Source: Sulfurimicrobium lacus (GTDB lineage: Bacteria; Pseudomonadota; Gammaproteobacteria; Burkholderiales; Sulfuricellaceae). Taken from it: 64,000 nucleotides of DNA. Within the stretch, counting starts at the first letter, position 1. Every line of letters starts with the position of its first letter. This document shows positions 28,782 to 38,437 of the stretch, piece by piece. The notes below the pieces were generated by a model, which saw nothing but the letters and a program-made list of their open reading frames with translations, was not told the DNA's origin and ran no database searches. The position numbers and the translations under genes are program-made. The stretch covers positions 1,161,501 to 1,225,500 of the forward strand of contig NZ_AP022853.1 of the NCBI RefSeq assembly GCF_011764585.1, given 5' to 3'.

Positions 28782-28994
28782 ATGACGCTTGACCGGGCAC
28801 GGGAGCTGTTGGCGGTGCAGGTGAGTTTTGGCAGCGGTTATAACGCCAATTCCGCCAAGCTGCTGTTGTCCGAAGTGCAAAAGGAATACGGTCAGGCGGC
28901 GGTGGATCAACTGATAAAAGAGATGCAATTGGAGCAGGTGTTCGGGTTCGAACCGGGCACCCGCTTCGAAAACGGAATTGCACTGAAAAACTGA
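28782..28994 (+). CDS. Small protein between PPi-PFK and H+-PPase, unknown
   Basis: 70 residues, soluble and helical in appearance (ARELLAVQVSFGSGYNANSAKLLLSEVQKEYGQAAVDQLI is continuous helix-like sequence apart from SGYN). It starts nine bases after the phosphofructokinase stop, with no clear ribosome site, so coupled translation is possible. No family recognised. Codon use matches the neighbours. Confidence 0.6.
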   Translation: MTLDRARELLAVQVSFGSGYNANSAKLLLSEVQKEYGQAAVDQLIKEMQLEQVFGFEPGTRFENGIALKN

Positions 28995-29022
28995 GAACTG
29001 AAACTGAAATTTGTTCGGAATA

Positions 29023-29050
29023 TTGAACGCATCACTTGCATGAATAATAA
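29023..29050 (+). promoter_or_regulatory. Candidate sigma-70 promoter for hppA
   Basis: TTGAAC (29023-29028) and TAATAA (29045-29050) with 16-base spacing lie in the AT-rich part of the 157-bp gap before hppA. Consensus match only. Confidence 0.35.
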
Positions 29051-29151
29051 GAGCACGGTTTTACCGCGGCGGAAAAAGCCGGGGGCTTCAACGGGGGCGT
29101 AGGGCCAGCCCGGATTGGCCTGGTATAACAGCAAGAAGGGATGGTGTCATC

Positions 29152-31206
29152 ATGTCAGTCGGTCTTTTGTTTGCGCTAATTTGCGCGGGTGTGGCGCTCC
29201 TGTATGGAGCATTCTCGATTAAATGGATTCTCGGTCTGCCGACCGGCAACGACCGCATGCGGGAAATTGCCGCGGCGGTGCAGGAGGGCGCACAGGCCTA
29301 CCTGAACCGGCAGTACACGACGATCGGTATCGTTGGCGTGATTTTGCTGGTGGCCATTTTTGTGGCGCTCGGCTGGCAAACTGCCGTCGGTTTTGCGCTC
29401 GGTGCGTTTCTTTCGGGCCTGACCGGTTATATCGGCATGAACGTCTCGGTGCGCGCCAACGTGCGTACCGCTGAAGCAGCCAAGGACGGCATCAATGCCG
29501 CTCTGAACGTGGCCTTCAAGGGCGGCGCGATCACCGGCTTGCTGGTGGTGGGCCTGGGTCTGCTGGGCGTGGCGGGTTACTACGCTTTCCTGACCATCGG
29601 CATCGGCGCCAGCGCCACTGAGGCTACCCACTCACTGGTGGGGCTGGCCTTCGGTAGCTCGCTGATCTCCATTTTCGCCCGTCTTGGCGGCGGTATCTTC
29701 ACCAAGGGTGCCGACGTCGGCGCCGACCTGGTGGGTAAAGTCGAAGCTGGCATCCCTGAAGATGATCCGCGTAACCCTGCTGTGATCGCCGACAACGTGG
29801 GCGACAACGTGGGCGACTGCGCAGGTATGGCTGCCGACCTGTTCGAGACCTACGCTGTGACCATCATCGCCACCATGGTGCTGGGCGGCCTGATGATTAC
29901 CGGCTCATCCGAAGCGGTTATCTATCCGTTGGTGCTGGGCGGGGTTTCCATCATTGCTTCCATTATCGGTACCTTCTTCGTCAAGACGCAGCCCGGTGCC
30001 AAGATCATGAACGCCCTGTACAAGGGGCTGATCGTTTCCGGCGTGCTGGCAGTGATTGCGTTCTACCCGGTGACCACCTGGATTCTGGGTGAGGGCGTGA
30101 TGATTGATGGCAAGCTGGTGACGTCCATGAATCTGTACCTGGCTTCCCTGATTGGCCTGGCGTTGACTGCCGCGCTGGTGTGGATCACCGAGTACTACAC
30201 GGCGACCGAGTTCGCTCCGGTGCGCCACATCGCGCAAGCTTCCACCACCGGTCACGGCACCAACGTGATTGCCGGTCTGGGCGTTTCCATGAAGTCCACC
30301 GCCGCTCCTGTGCTGGCCGTATGCGCCGCCATCGGTGGCGCCTATGCCTTGGGTGGCCTCTACGGCATCGCGATCGCTGCAACTTCCATGCTGTCCATGG
30401 CCGGTATCATCGTGGCGCTCGACGCTTACGGCCCGATCACCGACAACGCCGGTGGTATCGCGGAAATGGCCGGCTTGCCGGACGAGATTCGCAATATCAC
30501 CGATCCGCTGGACGCCGTGGGCAACACCACCAAGGCAGTGACCAAGGGCTACGCCATCGGCTCCGCCGGTCTGGCCGCGCTGGTGCTGTTCGCCGACTAC
30601 ACCCATGCCCTGGGTGCCAAGGCGCTTGGGCTTGATGCCAGTGCGATTCCCATGACCTTCGACTTGTCGAACCACATGGTGATCATCGGCCTGTTCATCG
30701 GCGGCATGGTGCCTTACCTGTTCGCTGCCATGGGCATGGAAGCGGTGGGTCGCGCTGCCGGTTCCGTGGTGGTCGAAGTGCGCCGCCAGTTCAAGGAAAT
30801 CCCAGGCATCATGGAAGGTACCGCCAAGCCGCAATACGGCACCTGCGTGGATATGCTGACCAAGGCCGCAATCAAGGAAATGATCGTTCCTTCCCTGCTG
30901 CCTGTCGCGGTTCCGCTGCTGGTCGGCGTGATCCTCGGCCCGCAGGCGCTCGGTGGCGTGCTGATCGGTACCATCGTGACCGGCCTGTTCGTGGCGATTT
31001 CCATGACCACCGGCGGTGGCGCATGGGACAATGCCAAGAAGTACATCGAGGAAGGCAACTACGGCGGCAAGGGTTCGGAAACCCACAAGGCCGCAGTGAC
31101 CGGCGACACCGTCGGCGATCCTTACAAGGATACCGCCGGTCCTGCCGTCAACCCGCTGATCAAGATCATCAACATCGTGGCGCTGATGATCGTGCCGCTG
31201 ATCTGA
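29152..31206 (+). CDS. hppA: Proton-pumping membrane pyrophosphatase
   Basis: 684 residues with about 16 TM segments. The substrate loop [21 protein letters not shown] and the [17 protein letters not shown] block are diagnostic of H+-PPase. The sequence GNTTKA (about residues 457-462) has Lys where K+-dependent enzymes have Ala, so it should be the K+-independent class, like that of Rhodospirillum rubrum. It hydrolyses PPi and pumps protons out of the cytoplasm, or may run in reverse to make PPi. It follows the PPi-phosphofructokinase and precedes soluble PPase. Confidence 0.97.
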   Translation: MSVGLLFALICAGVALLYGAFSIKWILGLPTGNDRMREIAAAVQEGAQAYLNRQYTTIGIVGVILLVAIFVALGWQTAVGFALGAFLSGLTGYIGMNVSVRANVRTAEAAKDGINAALNVAFKGGAITGLLVVGLGLLGVAGYYAFLTIGIGASATEATHSLVGLAFGSSLISIFARLGGGIFTKGADVGADLVGKVEAGIPEDDPRNPAVIADNVGDNVGDCAGMAADLFETYAVTIIATMVLGGLMITGSSEAVIYPLVLGGVSIIASIIGTFFVKTQPGAKIMNALYKGLIVSGVLAVIAFYPVTTWILGEGVMIDGKLVTSMNLYLASLIGLALTAALVWITEYYTATEFAPVRHIAQASTTGHGTNVIAGLGVSMKSTAAPVLAVCAAIGGAYALGGLYGIAIAATSMLSMAGIIVALDAYGPITDNAGGIAEMAGLPDEIRNITDPLDAVGNTTKAVTKGYAIGSAGLAALVLFADYTHALGAKALGLDASAIPMTFDLSNHMVIIGLFIGGMVPYLFAAMGMEAVGRAAGSVVVEVRRQFKEIPGIMEGTAKPQYGTCVDMLTKAAIKEMIVPSLLPVAVPLLVGVILGPQALGGVLIGTIVTGLFVAISMTTGGGAWDNAKKYIEEGNYGGKGSETHKAAVTGDTVGDPYKDTAGPAVNPLIKIINIVALMIVPLI

Positions 31207-31226
31207 TTTAGCGTTTTTTGCCAGCG

Positions 31227-31256
31227 AGAGGGCAGGTTATCCTGCCCTCTTTTTTT
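31227..31256 (+). terminator. Rho-independent terminator after hppA
   Basis: AGAGGGCAGG and CCTGCCCTCT form a perfect 10-bp stem with loop TTAT, ending in a run of T (31250-31256). It ends the hppA transcript just before the ppa promoter. Confidence 0.9.
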
Positions 31257-31280
31257 GCCTGCGCGCTTTGCGCGTATAAT
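31252..31280 (+). promoter_or_regulatory. Candidate ppa promoter
   Basis: A perfect TATAAT lies at 31275-31280, 36 bases before the GTG. The 17-base-spaced -35 (TTTTTG, 31252-31257) is poor and overlaps the T-run of the hppA terminator. Confidence 0.45.
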
Positions 31281-31316
31281 GTCGTCCATTCTCAATAATC
31301 TCAGAAAGACCGCAAA

Positions 31317-31865
31317 GTGAATCTGGATCGCGTAACTTCCGGCAAAGACCTGCCCAACGATTTCAACGTCATCATCGAAATTCCGATGCACGGCGACCCC
31401 ATCAAGTACGAAGTGGACAAGGCTACCGGTGCCATGTTCGTGGACCGCTTCATGTCGACCGCCATGCACTATCCCTGCAATTATGGTTATATCCCGCATA
31501 CCCTTTCAGAGGACGGCGACCCGGTGGACGTGCTGGTAATCACCCCGGTGCCGCTGATTACCGGCGTGGTGGTGCGTTGCCGCCCGGTCGGCATGCTGAA
31601 GATGGAAGACGAGGCCGGCGTGGATGCCAAGCTGCTGGCCGTGCCGATCGACAAGCTGAGCACGATTTACCGCAATATCGAATCGCCACGTGACCTGCCG
31701 GAACAGACTACCGCCCAGATCACCCATTTCTTCGAGCACTACAAGGACCTGGAAGCAGGCAAGTGGGTCAAGGTGCAGGGCTGGGTTGGAGCGGACGAGG
31801 CGAAGCAGGAAATCATGGATGGCGTCAGCCGCTATGTGAATGCCGCCGAAAAGCCGATGTTTTGA
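31317..31865 (+). CDS. ppa: Soluble inorganic pyrophosphatase (family I)
   Basis: 182 residues from a GTG. Motifs [24 protein letters not shown] and the KVQGW block are those of family I cytoplasmic PPase, which hydrolyses PPi to drive biosynthesis. It competes with the membrane H+-PPase and PPi-phosphofructokinase for the same pool; its own promoter behind a terminator suggests separate control. Confidence 0.97.
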   Translation: MNLDRVTSGKDLPNDFNVIIEIPMHGDPIKYEVDKATGAMFVDRFMSTAMHYPCNYGYIPHTLSEDGDPVDVLVITPVPLITGVVVRCRPVGMLKMEDEAGVDAKLLAVPIDKLSTIYRNIESPRDLPEQTTAQITHFFEHYKDLEAGKWVKVQGWVGADEAKQEIMDGVSRYVNAAEKPMF

Positions 31866-31872
31866 TTATAGC

Positions 31873-31943
31873 GGTCAGCAGTCAGCAGTCAGCGGTCAGA
31901 AAAATCGACAAGGCTGAAAGCTGATGGCTGAAAGCTGAAAGCT
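31873..31943. repeat. 7-nt-unit inverted repeat arrays (TCAGCAG / GCTGAAA)
   Basis: The left array 31873-31899 is built of TCAGCAG-like units, the right array 31912-31943 of GCTGAAA-like units. TCAGC on the left is inverted to GCTGA on the right, so the two can pair imperfectly across a short AT-rich spacer. It occupies the ppa-metallophosphoesterase gap. Confidence 0.7.
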
Positions 31944-31951
31944 ATTAAAAA

Positions 31952-32503
31952 ATGAAAATTTGCGTAATTTCTGATAGCCACGACAACCGGCATTTGATGG
32001 CGGCTGCGGTGGAAGCGGCCATGGAAAAAGGGGCCGAGGCGGTGATTCACTGCGGCGATGTGGTGGCGCCGACCACCTTGAAGTGCCTGCTGAAATTCGG
32101 TCTGCCGGTGCACGTGATTTACGGCAACAATACCGGCGACCTTTTTGCCATGTCCAAGCTCGCAACCGAATCCGGCAGCCTGATCCGTTTCTACGGTCAG
32201 GATGCCGGCATCAACCTGTGCGGGCGCAATATCTTCATCGTCCATTACCCCCACTATGCCCGAGCGCTTGCCACTACCGGCGACTGGGACCTGGTGTGCT
32301 GCGGACATGACCATAACGCGTCCATCCAGACCGTCCACAACATCAAGGGCGGCCATACCTGGTACGTCAATCCGGGCACCGTGGGCGGGGTGGGCGCGCC
32401 GGCTACCTTTGTGCTGGGCGATCTGACGACCATGCAGTTCGAAATTTTCGATGTGCCGCCGGAAGAGTCGGATAATAGTTCGCGCCTGACGGTTGCGAGC
32501 TGA
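31952..32503 (+). CDS. YfcE/MJ0936-type metallophosphoesterase
   Basis: 183 residues. ISDSHDNRH, HCGDVV, YGNNTGD, HYPH and CCGHDHN give the full set of metal ligands of the calcineurin-like phosphoesterase fold in the YfcE family. Such enzymes hydrolyse phosphodiesters with Mn2+ or similar; the physiological substrate is unknown. VNPGTVG near the end is also typical. No clear ribosome site; the repeat ends nine bases before the ATG. Confidence 0.88.
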   Translation: MKICVISDSHDNRHLMAAAVEAAMEKGAEAVIHCGDVVAPTTLKCLLKFGLPVHVIYGNNTGDLFAMSKLATESGSLIRFYGQDAGINLCGRNIFIVHYPHYARALATTGDWDLVCCGHDHNASIQTVHNIKGGHTWYVNPGTVGGVGAPATFVLGDLTTMQFEIFDVPPEESDNSSRLTVAS

Positions 32504-32509
32504 AACTGG

Positions 32510-34519
32510 TTACATCTCCAGCTTCAGGTTAAGCCAGGCGCTCCGCCCGGGCAGTTCGTTGTCGTGGCGGTACTCGAAGTAGTGGGCGTCGGCGAGGTTC
32601 TGCACGATGAGGGCAAGTTCCCCGTTGCCCCTTCCCGCCTTGAAACGATAGGCCAGCCGAGCATCCCAGCGACGGTTGAAATCGATGAAATACTGCGGGT
32701 TGTCGCCGGATCCGGCATCGCTGCCGGGAAAGTGAGTGGCGCCGACCTGGTAGTTCATCAGGCTGGCGCTCCAGTTCTGGTTAAAGCGATGCGTCAGCAT
32801 CGCGCTCTGGCTGTTCCTCGGCGCCGCCGTGGTATAGGTCATATTGTCCAGATTGCTGCTGTCGATCTCGATGTGAGAAAAGCTGTAGATCAAGCGGGTT
32901 TGCGCGCCGACATCCCATTGCAGCTGGCCTTCCAATCCCTTTACCCGGGCTTTGCCGGAATTGAGGTTGTTGTGCAGGACGGCAGAAACCGTTTGCGCGA
33001 TGAGCCCGGAAAGCTCGTCGGAGAATAAACGCAGATCGATGTTAAGCCCCGGAAATTTCCCGAGGTAGCCGATTTCGCTGGACTTGATTTGTTCGCGGTC
33101 CATTTCCTTGCTGAGATATGTTCCCAGGTATGCCACTTCGCGATTTTTTTCGTACATGGTCGGGGTGCGCGTGGCTTCGGAATAACTGGCGCGCAGGGTG
33201 TGATTCGGTACGACGTGCCAGTTCACCGCGATGCGCGGAGTGACGTCGTTGCCGGTGTAGCTGTTGTTTTCGCTCATCGCGCCGAGGTTGAATATCAGGT
33301 CCGGCCGGGCGCGCCATTCGAGGTTGCCGAAGAGCCGCGATAGAAAGAAAGATTGCTCCTGATATTGCGGTGCATTGGTGATGCTGTTCTTGAAATAGAT
33401 CGGCGCATAGACGTAGTCCGAACGCACGCTTCCTCCCCACACGATGCGTGTGCTGCTGGTGGGCAGAAAGGTGTGCTGAAGTTCCAGGTCATAACGATCG
33501 GCTTTGGTGTCGCCGTTCATTGTATTGCCGTGCTGCATGTCGAACAGGGTGGCCGTGCTGCTTTCGTTCGCGTGGTAGAACTGGACAGAAAGGCCGCCGC
33601 CATCCTCGTGAGCCCGGCTCCACTTGAGCAATTCGAACTGGTTGCTGACACTGCGTCCGTCGAGCGCGATTATGCTGTCTGACCACCCCTCCTGGCGTGT
33701 GCCGCCGTTATAGCCGAACTGAAATTCCATTTCGTCCGTGGCGTTGATGCGGTAGTCGGAACGGAAGGTAAGCAAATGAATTTGCTTGTCGTCGAGTTTG
33801 TTGTTGTCCCAGTTATCAAGGGTGCTTAGTGGGCGGGTTATTTTTGCGTTCTCCCCCCGGTCGTTTCGTGTCCCGGCTGTGAGCCTGTAGGTTAGATCGC
33901 CATTTTGGCCGCCGAAGCGCGCAACGGCTTCGTCGCGGTGACGCCCGGTCGAAAGCGACAACATGCCGCCCTGGCTTTCGGCGGAATGGCGCGTGATGAT
34001 GTTGATCACGCCCATGAAGGAGTTGGCGCCATAGCTGGCGGAATCCGGGCCACGGATGACTTCGATGCGTTCTATGTCGTCCAGGGCCAGAGGGATGTCG
34101 CTCCACAAGGTGCCGCCAAATATCGGCGAATAGACCGAACGGCCATCCACCAGCACTTGCATGCGGTGGGAGTAGGCATCGGAAAGGCCGTGGTAGCTTA
34201 CGGTGCTGTCGGTCGTGTAGGTATCGGTGGCGTGGTAGGCCACATACATGCCTGGCACGAGACGGAAAACCTCGGACAGGTCCCATGCGCCGGAATCCCG
34301 GATCATCTGGCGGTCGATGATGGTCACGGCTGCAGGCGCTTCGTCGATGGGCTGCGAAAGTCGCGATGCGGTCAGCACGATGGGCATGTCGGCCAGAAAG
34401 CTGTCCTCGGACTGGGCGTTCCGGTCCGAACCAAGAGCCATAGCTGCATGCAGTAGCAAGGAGCTGACCGCTAAGGTGCGCAGAAAAGGAAATTTGATGA
34501 AATTTTTTTGTTTTTTCAT
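32510..34519 (-). CDS. TonB-dependent outer-membrane receptor
   Basis: 669 residues with a signal peptide (about 1-30). The plug domain has VLTASRLSQPIDEAPAAVTI (TonB-box-like start), VLVDGRSVYSPIFGG, IERIEVIRGPDSASYG and GVINIIT. A 22-strand barrel follows, ending in LNLKLEM. Its ligand is unknown; the look is of the BtuB/colicin-receptor-like group rather than siderophore receptors with large plugs. ExbB-ExbD at 22.9 kb may energise it. No transport genes adjoin. Confidence 0.93.
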   Translation of the reverse strand: MKKQKNFIKFPFLRTLAVSSLLLHAAMALGSDRNAQSEDSFLADMPIVLTASRLSQPIDEAPAAVTIIDRQMIRDSGAWDLSEVFRLVPGMYVAYHATDTYTTDSTVSYHGLSDAYSHRMQVLVDGRSVYSPIFGGTLWSDIPLALDDIERIEVIRGPDSASYGANSFMGVINIITRHSAESQGGMLSLSTGRHRDEAVARFGGQNGDLTYRLTAGTRNDRGENAKITRPLSTLDNWDNNKLDDKQIHLLTFRSDYRINATDEMEFQFGYNGGTRQEGWSDSIIALDGRSVSNQFELLKWSRAHEDGGGLSVQFYHANESSTATLFDMQHGNTMNGDTKADRYDLELQHTFLPTSSTRIVWGGSVRSDYVYAPIYFKNSITNAPQYQEQSFFLSRLFGNLEWRARPDLIFNLGAMSENNSYTGNDVTPRIAVNWHVVPNHTLRASYSEATRTPTMYEKNREVAYLGTYLSKEMDREQIKSSEIGYLGKFPGLNIDLRLFSDELSGLIAQTVSAVLHNNLNSGKARVKGLEGQLQWDVGAQTRLIYSFSHIEIDSSNLDNMTYTTAAPRNSQSAMLTHRFNQNWSASLMNYQVGATHFPGSDAGSGDNPQYFIDFNRRWDARLAYRFKAGRGNGELALIVQNLADAHYFEYRHDNELPGRSAWLNLKLEM

Positions 34520-34870
34520 GGCGCCATTTTAACATCTAAGGTGTCGAATCCATTGACAAATTCATTTGGAGTTCGCTCTTTCCTGATTTTGTGGATTGGG
34601 TTTTAATACCCGACTCAATGTATTGGATATAGGGTTTCTATCAGGGAATAAGAAGATTCGATTGTTTCCGGGCTAGATGGCTGTGGATTGACGCTTCAAT
34701 TGAGTGGTAAAATGCATCAGGATAAGGGGGTCGGATTTAGTCCGGCTTCTCTGACGTGTTTATTGAAGTGCAGGTTTATAGCCTTTTGCCGGTTCGCCGG
34801 CGAAGCAAGCAGGTAGTCCGGTCGAGCCAAGTTCCGCCGGGCTGTCTTAATCCGTGGTGGAGGAGATCTG
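34520..34870. other. 351-bp intergenic region upstream of qmoA
   Basis: AT-rich gap between the divergent TonB receptor and qmoA genes. TTGACA occurs at 34553-34558 but has no good -10 at 17 bases. TTGACG (34688-34693) and TAAAAT (34708-34713) are only 14 bases apart. A GCCGG-TTCG-CCGGC hairpin lies near 34789-34802. Open frames here lack family similarity. The qmo promoter should lie here but cannot be fixed. Confidence 0.5.
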
Positions 34871-36151
34871 ATGACGGAAGTCGTTGCAACCAACCAGACC
34901 ATTCTGGTCGTAGGCGGTGGCATCAGCGGCATGACGGCGGCGCTTGAAGCGGCCGAGTGCGGCAAGGAAGTGGTGCTGATCGAGAAAAATGCCGCATTGG
35001 GCGGACGCGTGTCCCAGTTGTACCGCTATTTCCCCAAGCTGTGTCATCCGACCTGCGGTCTGGAAATCAACCAGCGCCGCGTCAAGCAGAACAAGCGCAT
35101 CCGCATTCTTACCCTGGCGGAAGTGACCGGCATCACCGGTTCGCCGGGTGATTACACGGCCAGCGTCAAGATTTCGCCGCGTTATGTGAACGAAAACTGT
35201 ACTGCCTGCGGTGACTGCAGCAATGCGGTGGAAGCCATGGTGGACGATGCGTTCAACTACAACCTGTGCAAGGTCAAGGCGGCTTACCTGCCGAGCAAGA
35301 TGGCCTATCCCCAGCGCTACGTGATCGATCCTTCCATCATCGGCACGCCCGATGCGGACAAGGCCAAGGCCGCGTGCAAGTACGACGCCGTCGACCTCGG
35401 CATGCAGGAAGAAACCGTACAGATCAAGGCGGGCGCGGTAGTGTGGGCAACCGGCTGGAAGCCCTACGATGCCAACAAGATTCAGCCTTACGGCTACGAT
35501 CGCTTCGATAACGTGATCACCAGCGTCGAGTTCGAGCGCCTGTCCGACCCACACGGCCCGACCGGCGGCAAGATCCTGCGCAAGGACGGCAAGGAAGCGA
35601 AGAACATCGCCTTTATCCAGTGCGCCGGTTCGCGTGACGAAAACCATCTGCGTCATTGCTCGCGCATCTGCTGCATGGCCTCGCTCAAGCAGACGAATTA
35701 TGTCCGTGAAGCTTTCGGCGACGAAGGCAAGTCGACCATTTACTACATCGACATCCGCGCCATCGACCGCTTCGAGGATTTCTACCAGAAAGTTCAGGCT
35801 GATCCGACCGTTTCCTTCATCAAGTCCAAGGTTGCGAAGATCGTCGAGGACAAGGAAGGCAATCCGGTGCTGCACGGCGTGAACACCGAGGGTTACCACC
35901 GCTACGCCAACACCCACGACCTCGTGGTGCTGGCCGTGGGCATGGAGCCTTCCGTCATGGCGGCCAACATCCCGGCAGAAATCGTTTCCGATTCGAGCGG
36001 CTTCATCGAGCAGGATCAGGCCAACGGCGCCATCTTCGGTGCCGGCTGCGCGGCCAACCCGCTGGATGTGAACCGTGCAGTGCAAAGCGCCACAGCAGGC
36101 GCCTTGCGCGCGATTCAAGTAATTAACCGTGTTGCCAGAGCGGAGGGTTAA
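34871..36151 (+). CDS. qmoA: QmoA, HdrA-like flavoprotein subunit
   Basis: 426 residues with GGAGG upstream. The N-terminal FAD motif VVGGGISGMTAALEA, then CHPTCGLEINQ, CTACGDCSNAVE, IQCAGSRDENHLRHCSRICC and the C-terminal GAGCAANPLDVNRAVQSA match HdrA/QmoA flavoproteins. QmoA with QmoB passes electrons between APS reductase and the quinone pool or, with HdrCB partners, thiol-disulfide or other carriers. In sulfur oxidisers the direction is from APS reductase chemistry toward the respiratory chain. aprAB is not in this window. qmoB follows at 3 bp. Confidence 0.93.
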   Translation: MTEVVATNQTILVVGGGISGMTAALEAAECGKEVVLIEKNAALGGRVSQLYRYFPKLCHPTCGLEINQRRVKQNKRIRILTLAEVTGITGSPGDYTASVKISPRYVNENCTACGDCSNAVEAMVDDAFNYNLCKVKAAYLPSKMAYPQRYVIDPSIIGTPDADKAKAACKYDAVDLGMQEETVQIKAGAVVWATGWKPYDANKIQPYGYDRFDNVITSVEFERLSDPHGPTGGKILRKDGKEAKNIAFIQCAGSRDENHLRHCSRICCMASLKQTNYVREAFGDEGKSTIYYIDIRAIDRFEDFYQKVQADPTVSFIKSKVAKIVEDKEGNPVLHGVNTEGYHRYANTHDLVVLAVGMEPSVMAANIPAEIVSDSSGFIEQDQANGAIFGAGCAANPLDVNRAVQSATAGALRAIQVINRVARAEG

Positions 36152-36154
36152 ACA

Positions 36155-38425
36155 ATGGCGGACATGAAAGTAGCAGCCTACATTTGTCAGGGCTGTGGAC
36201 TGGGTGAGCGACTCGATACAGCCAATCTGGCCAAAGTTGCGCAGAAAGAAGGTAAGGCTCAGGTAGTGAAGGAACATCCTTTCCTGTGTAATGCAGAAGG
36301 GGTGGCGATGATTCGCAACGACATCGACAACGATGCCGTGACCCACGTAATGATCGCGGCCTGCTCGCGCCGCGCCAAGACCGAGGCCTTCGGTTTCACC
36401 GATGTGGCACTGTCACGTGCCAACCTGCGCGAGGGCGTGATCTGGATTCGTCCGGACGATGAGGCATCGCGTGAAACCACGCAGGAAATGGCGGAAGACT
36501 ATGTCCGCATGGGCTGCGCCGAAGTCAAGAAAATGAAGCTGCCGGAAATCGACCCGGCCGCCGTGACCGAGCGTCGCATGCTCGTCGTCGGTGGCGGTAT
36601 TTCCGGTATGACCGCCGCGCTGGAGGCTTCCAAGGCCGGTTACCAGGTGGTGCTGGTAGAGAAGACCGGCGCACTGGGCGGCTGGGGCGCCAAGCTGTAC
36701 AAGCGTTCCCCCTCCAAATCGCCTTATGCAGACCCTCAGTCGACCGGCGTCGATGAGATGGTTGCAGCGATCAACAGCGACAGCAACATCAAGGTTTACA
36801 CCAACGCCATCACCAGCAAGATCGAGGGCGCACCGGGCCGTTTCATCGCGGAAATAAGCACAGAATCCGGTCCAACTGCTACTGAAACCGTCGGTTCCAT
36901 CGTCCAGGCCACCGGCTTCACGCTTTACGACGCCAACAACCTGCCAGAACTGGGCTACGGCAAATCCGCCAACGTGGTGGACCAGGCCGGCCTGGAAGCG
37001 CTTGCCAAGGCAGCCAACGGCGGCGCGATCAAGCGCCCATCCGACGGTGGCGAAGTGAAAACCGTGGTGTTCGTGCAGTGCGCCGGTCAGCGTGACGAAA
37101 CCGGCAAGCACCTGCCGTACTGCTCCGGTTCCTGCTGCCTGACCTCGGTCAAGCAGGCGATGTATTTCAAGGACCAGAACCCGGACGTGGATACCGTGGT
37201 GATCTACACCGATCTGCGCATGCCCGGCAACGGCGAGGATTTCTACCGCAGCGGCCAGACCAAGGGCGTGACCTTCACCAAGGGCAAGGTGTCCAGCGTG
37301 GAAGCCACCGGCAACACCTGCAAGGTGAATTTCCAGGACCTGATCCTCGACGACCAGACGGCGATCGAAAATGCCGACCTGGTGGTGCTGGCGACCGGCC
37401 AGGTGGCCAATTCCGGTGTGGACGTCGATGCCAAGCTGAAGGCGGAAATTGCCGCAGCGGCAGGCGACAACACGCTGCTGGATGCTTACAATGCCTCCCA
37501 GACAGAAGGCGCGGTCAAGCCGATTTCCGTGCTCAACCTGACCTACCGTCAGGGTCCGGATCTGCCGCAGTTGAAGTATGGCTTCACCGATTCGCACTTC
37601 ATCTGTTTCCCCTATGAAACCCGCCGTACCGGTATTTACTCCGCCGGCCCGGTGCGCCGTCCGATGGACATCGTTCAAGCCATGGAAGACTCCACCGGCG
37701 CAGCGATGAAGGCTATCCAGGCGATCGAGAACGCTGCCCTGGGCCGCGCTGCTCATCCCCGTTCGGGTGATTTGTCCTTCCCCAAGGTGCGTATCGAAGG
37801 CTGTACCCAGTGCAAGCGCTGCACGGTGGAATGCCCGTTCGGCGCCATCGACGAGGACGAGAAACGCTACCCGCTGTTCAACCAGGCACGTTGCCGCCGT
37901 TGCGGCACCTGCATGGGCGCCTGCCCGGTGCGCGTGATCTCCTTCGAGAACTATTCGGTGGATACCGTGGGTTCCCAGCTCAAGGCCGTCGATGTACCGG
38001 ACGAGTTCTCCGAGAAGCCGCGTATCCTGATCCTGGCCTGCGAAAACGACGCCTACCCCGCGCTCGACATGGCGGCCATGAACCGTGAAGTCTATTCCGC
38101 ATGGGTGCGCGTGATTCCGGTGCGTTGCCTGGGTTCGGTCAACACCATCTGGATTACCGACGCGCTCAACAGCGGCTACGACGGCGTGATGATGCTGGGT
38201 TGCAAGCATGGCGACGATTACCAGTGCCACTTCGTCAAGGGTTCGGAACTGGCCAGCTACCGCATGAGCAAGGTGGGCGACACGCTTCAGGGCATGGGAC
38301 TTGAACCCGAGCGCGTTCAAGTCTTTGAAGCGGCTATCACCGACATCGAACGCCTGCCGAGACTCATCAACGAGTATTCGGACCAAATCGCCGCATTGCC
38401 GCCCAGCCCGTTCAAAGGCTTCTAG
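36155..38425 (+). CDS. qmoB: QmoB, HdrA/MvhD-like iron-sulfur flavoprotein
   Basis: 756 residues. Residues 1-140 are an HdrA-type front part (YICQGCGLGERLD), then an FAD domain (LVVGGGISGMTAALEA, about 148), CAGQRDETGKHLPYCSGSCC, two [4Fe-4S] motifs (CTQCKRCTVECP about 549, CRRCGTCMGACP about 583), and an MvhD-like C-terminal domain (about 623-756, LACENDAYPALDMA, GCKHGDDYQCHFVKG) expected to hold a [2Fe-2S] centre. It is the electron-relay subunit of the Qmo complex. Tight spacing to qmoA and hdrC (12 bp) shows one operon. Confidence 0.93.
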   Translation: MADMKVAAYICQGCGLGERLDTANLAKVAQKEGKAQVVKEHPFLCNAEGVAMIRNDIDNDAVTHVMIAACSRRAKTEAFGFTDVALSRANLREGVIWIRPDDEASRETTQEMAEDYVRMGCAEVKKMKLPEIDPAAVTERRMLVVGGGISGMTAALEASKAGYQVVLVEKTGALGGWGAKLYKRSPSKSPYADPQSTGVDEMVAAINSDSNIKVYTNAITSKIEGAPGRFIAEISTESGPTATETVGSIVQATGFTLYDANNLPELGYGKSANVVDQAGLEALAKAANGGAIKRPSDGGEVKTVVFVQCAGQRDETGKHLPYCSGSCCLTSVKQAMYFKDQNPDVDTVVIYTDLRMPGNGEDFYRSGQTKGVTFTKGKVSSVEATGNTCKVNFQDLILDDQTAIENADLVVLATGQVANSGVDVDAKLKAEIAAAAGDNTLLDAYNASQTEGAVKPISVLNLTYRQGPDLPQLKYGFTDSHFICFPYETRRTGIYSAGPVRRPMDIVQAMEDSTGAAMKAIQAIENAALGRAAHPRSGDLSFPKVRIEGCTQCKRCTVECPFGAIDEDEKRYPLFNQARCRRCGTCMGACPVRVISFENYSVDTVGSQLKAVDVPDEFSEKPRILILACENDAYPALDMAAMNREVYSAWVRVIPVRCLGSVNTIWITDALNSGYDGVMMLGCKHGDDYQCHFVKGSELASYRMSKVGDTLQGMGLEPERVQVFEAAITDIERLPRLINEYSDQIAALPPSPFKGF

Positions 38426-38437
38426 GAGGAAACAGGA

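Noticed and set aside
31873-31943. CRISPR-like repeats
   Set aside because: Units are only 7 nt with no spacers of constant length and no cas genes.
34717-34965. Small open frames on both strands before qmoA
   Set aside because: No conserved features; they overlap the qmoA start or the leader.
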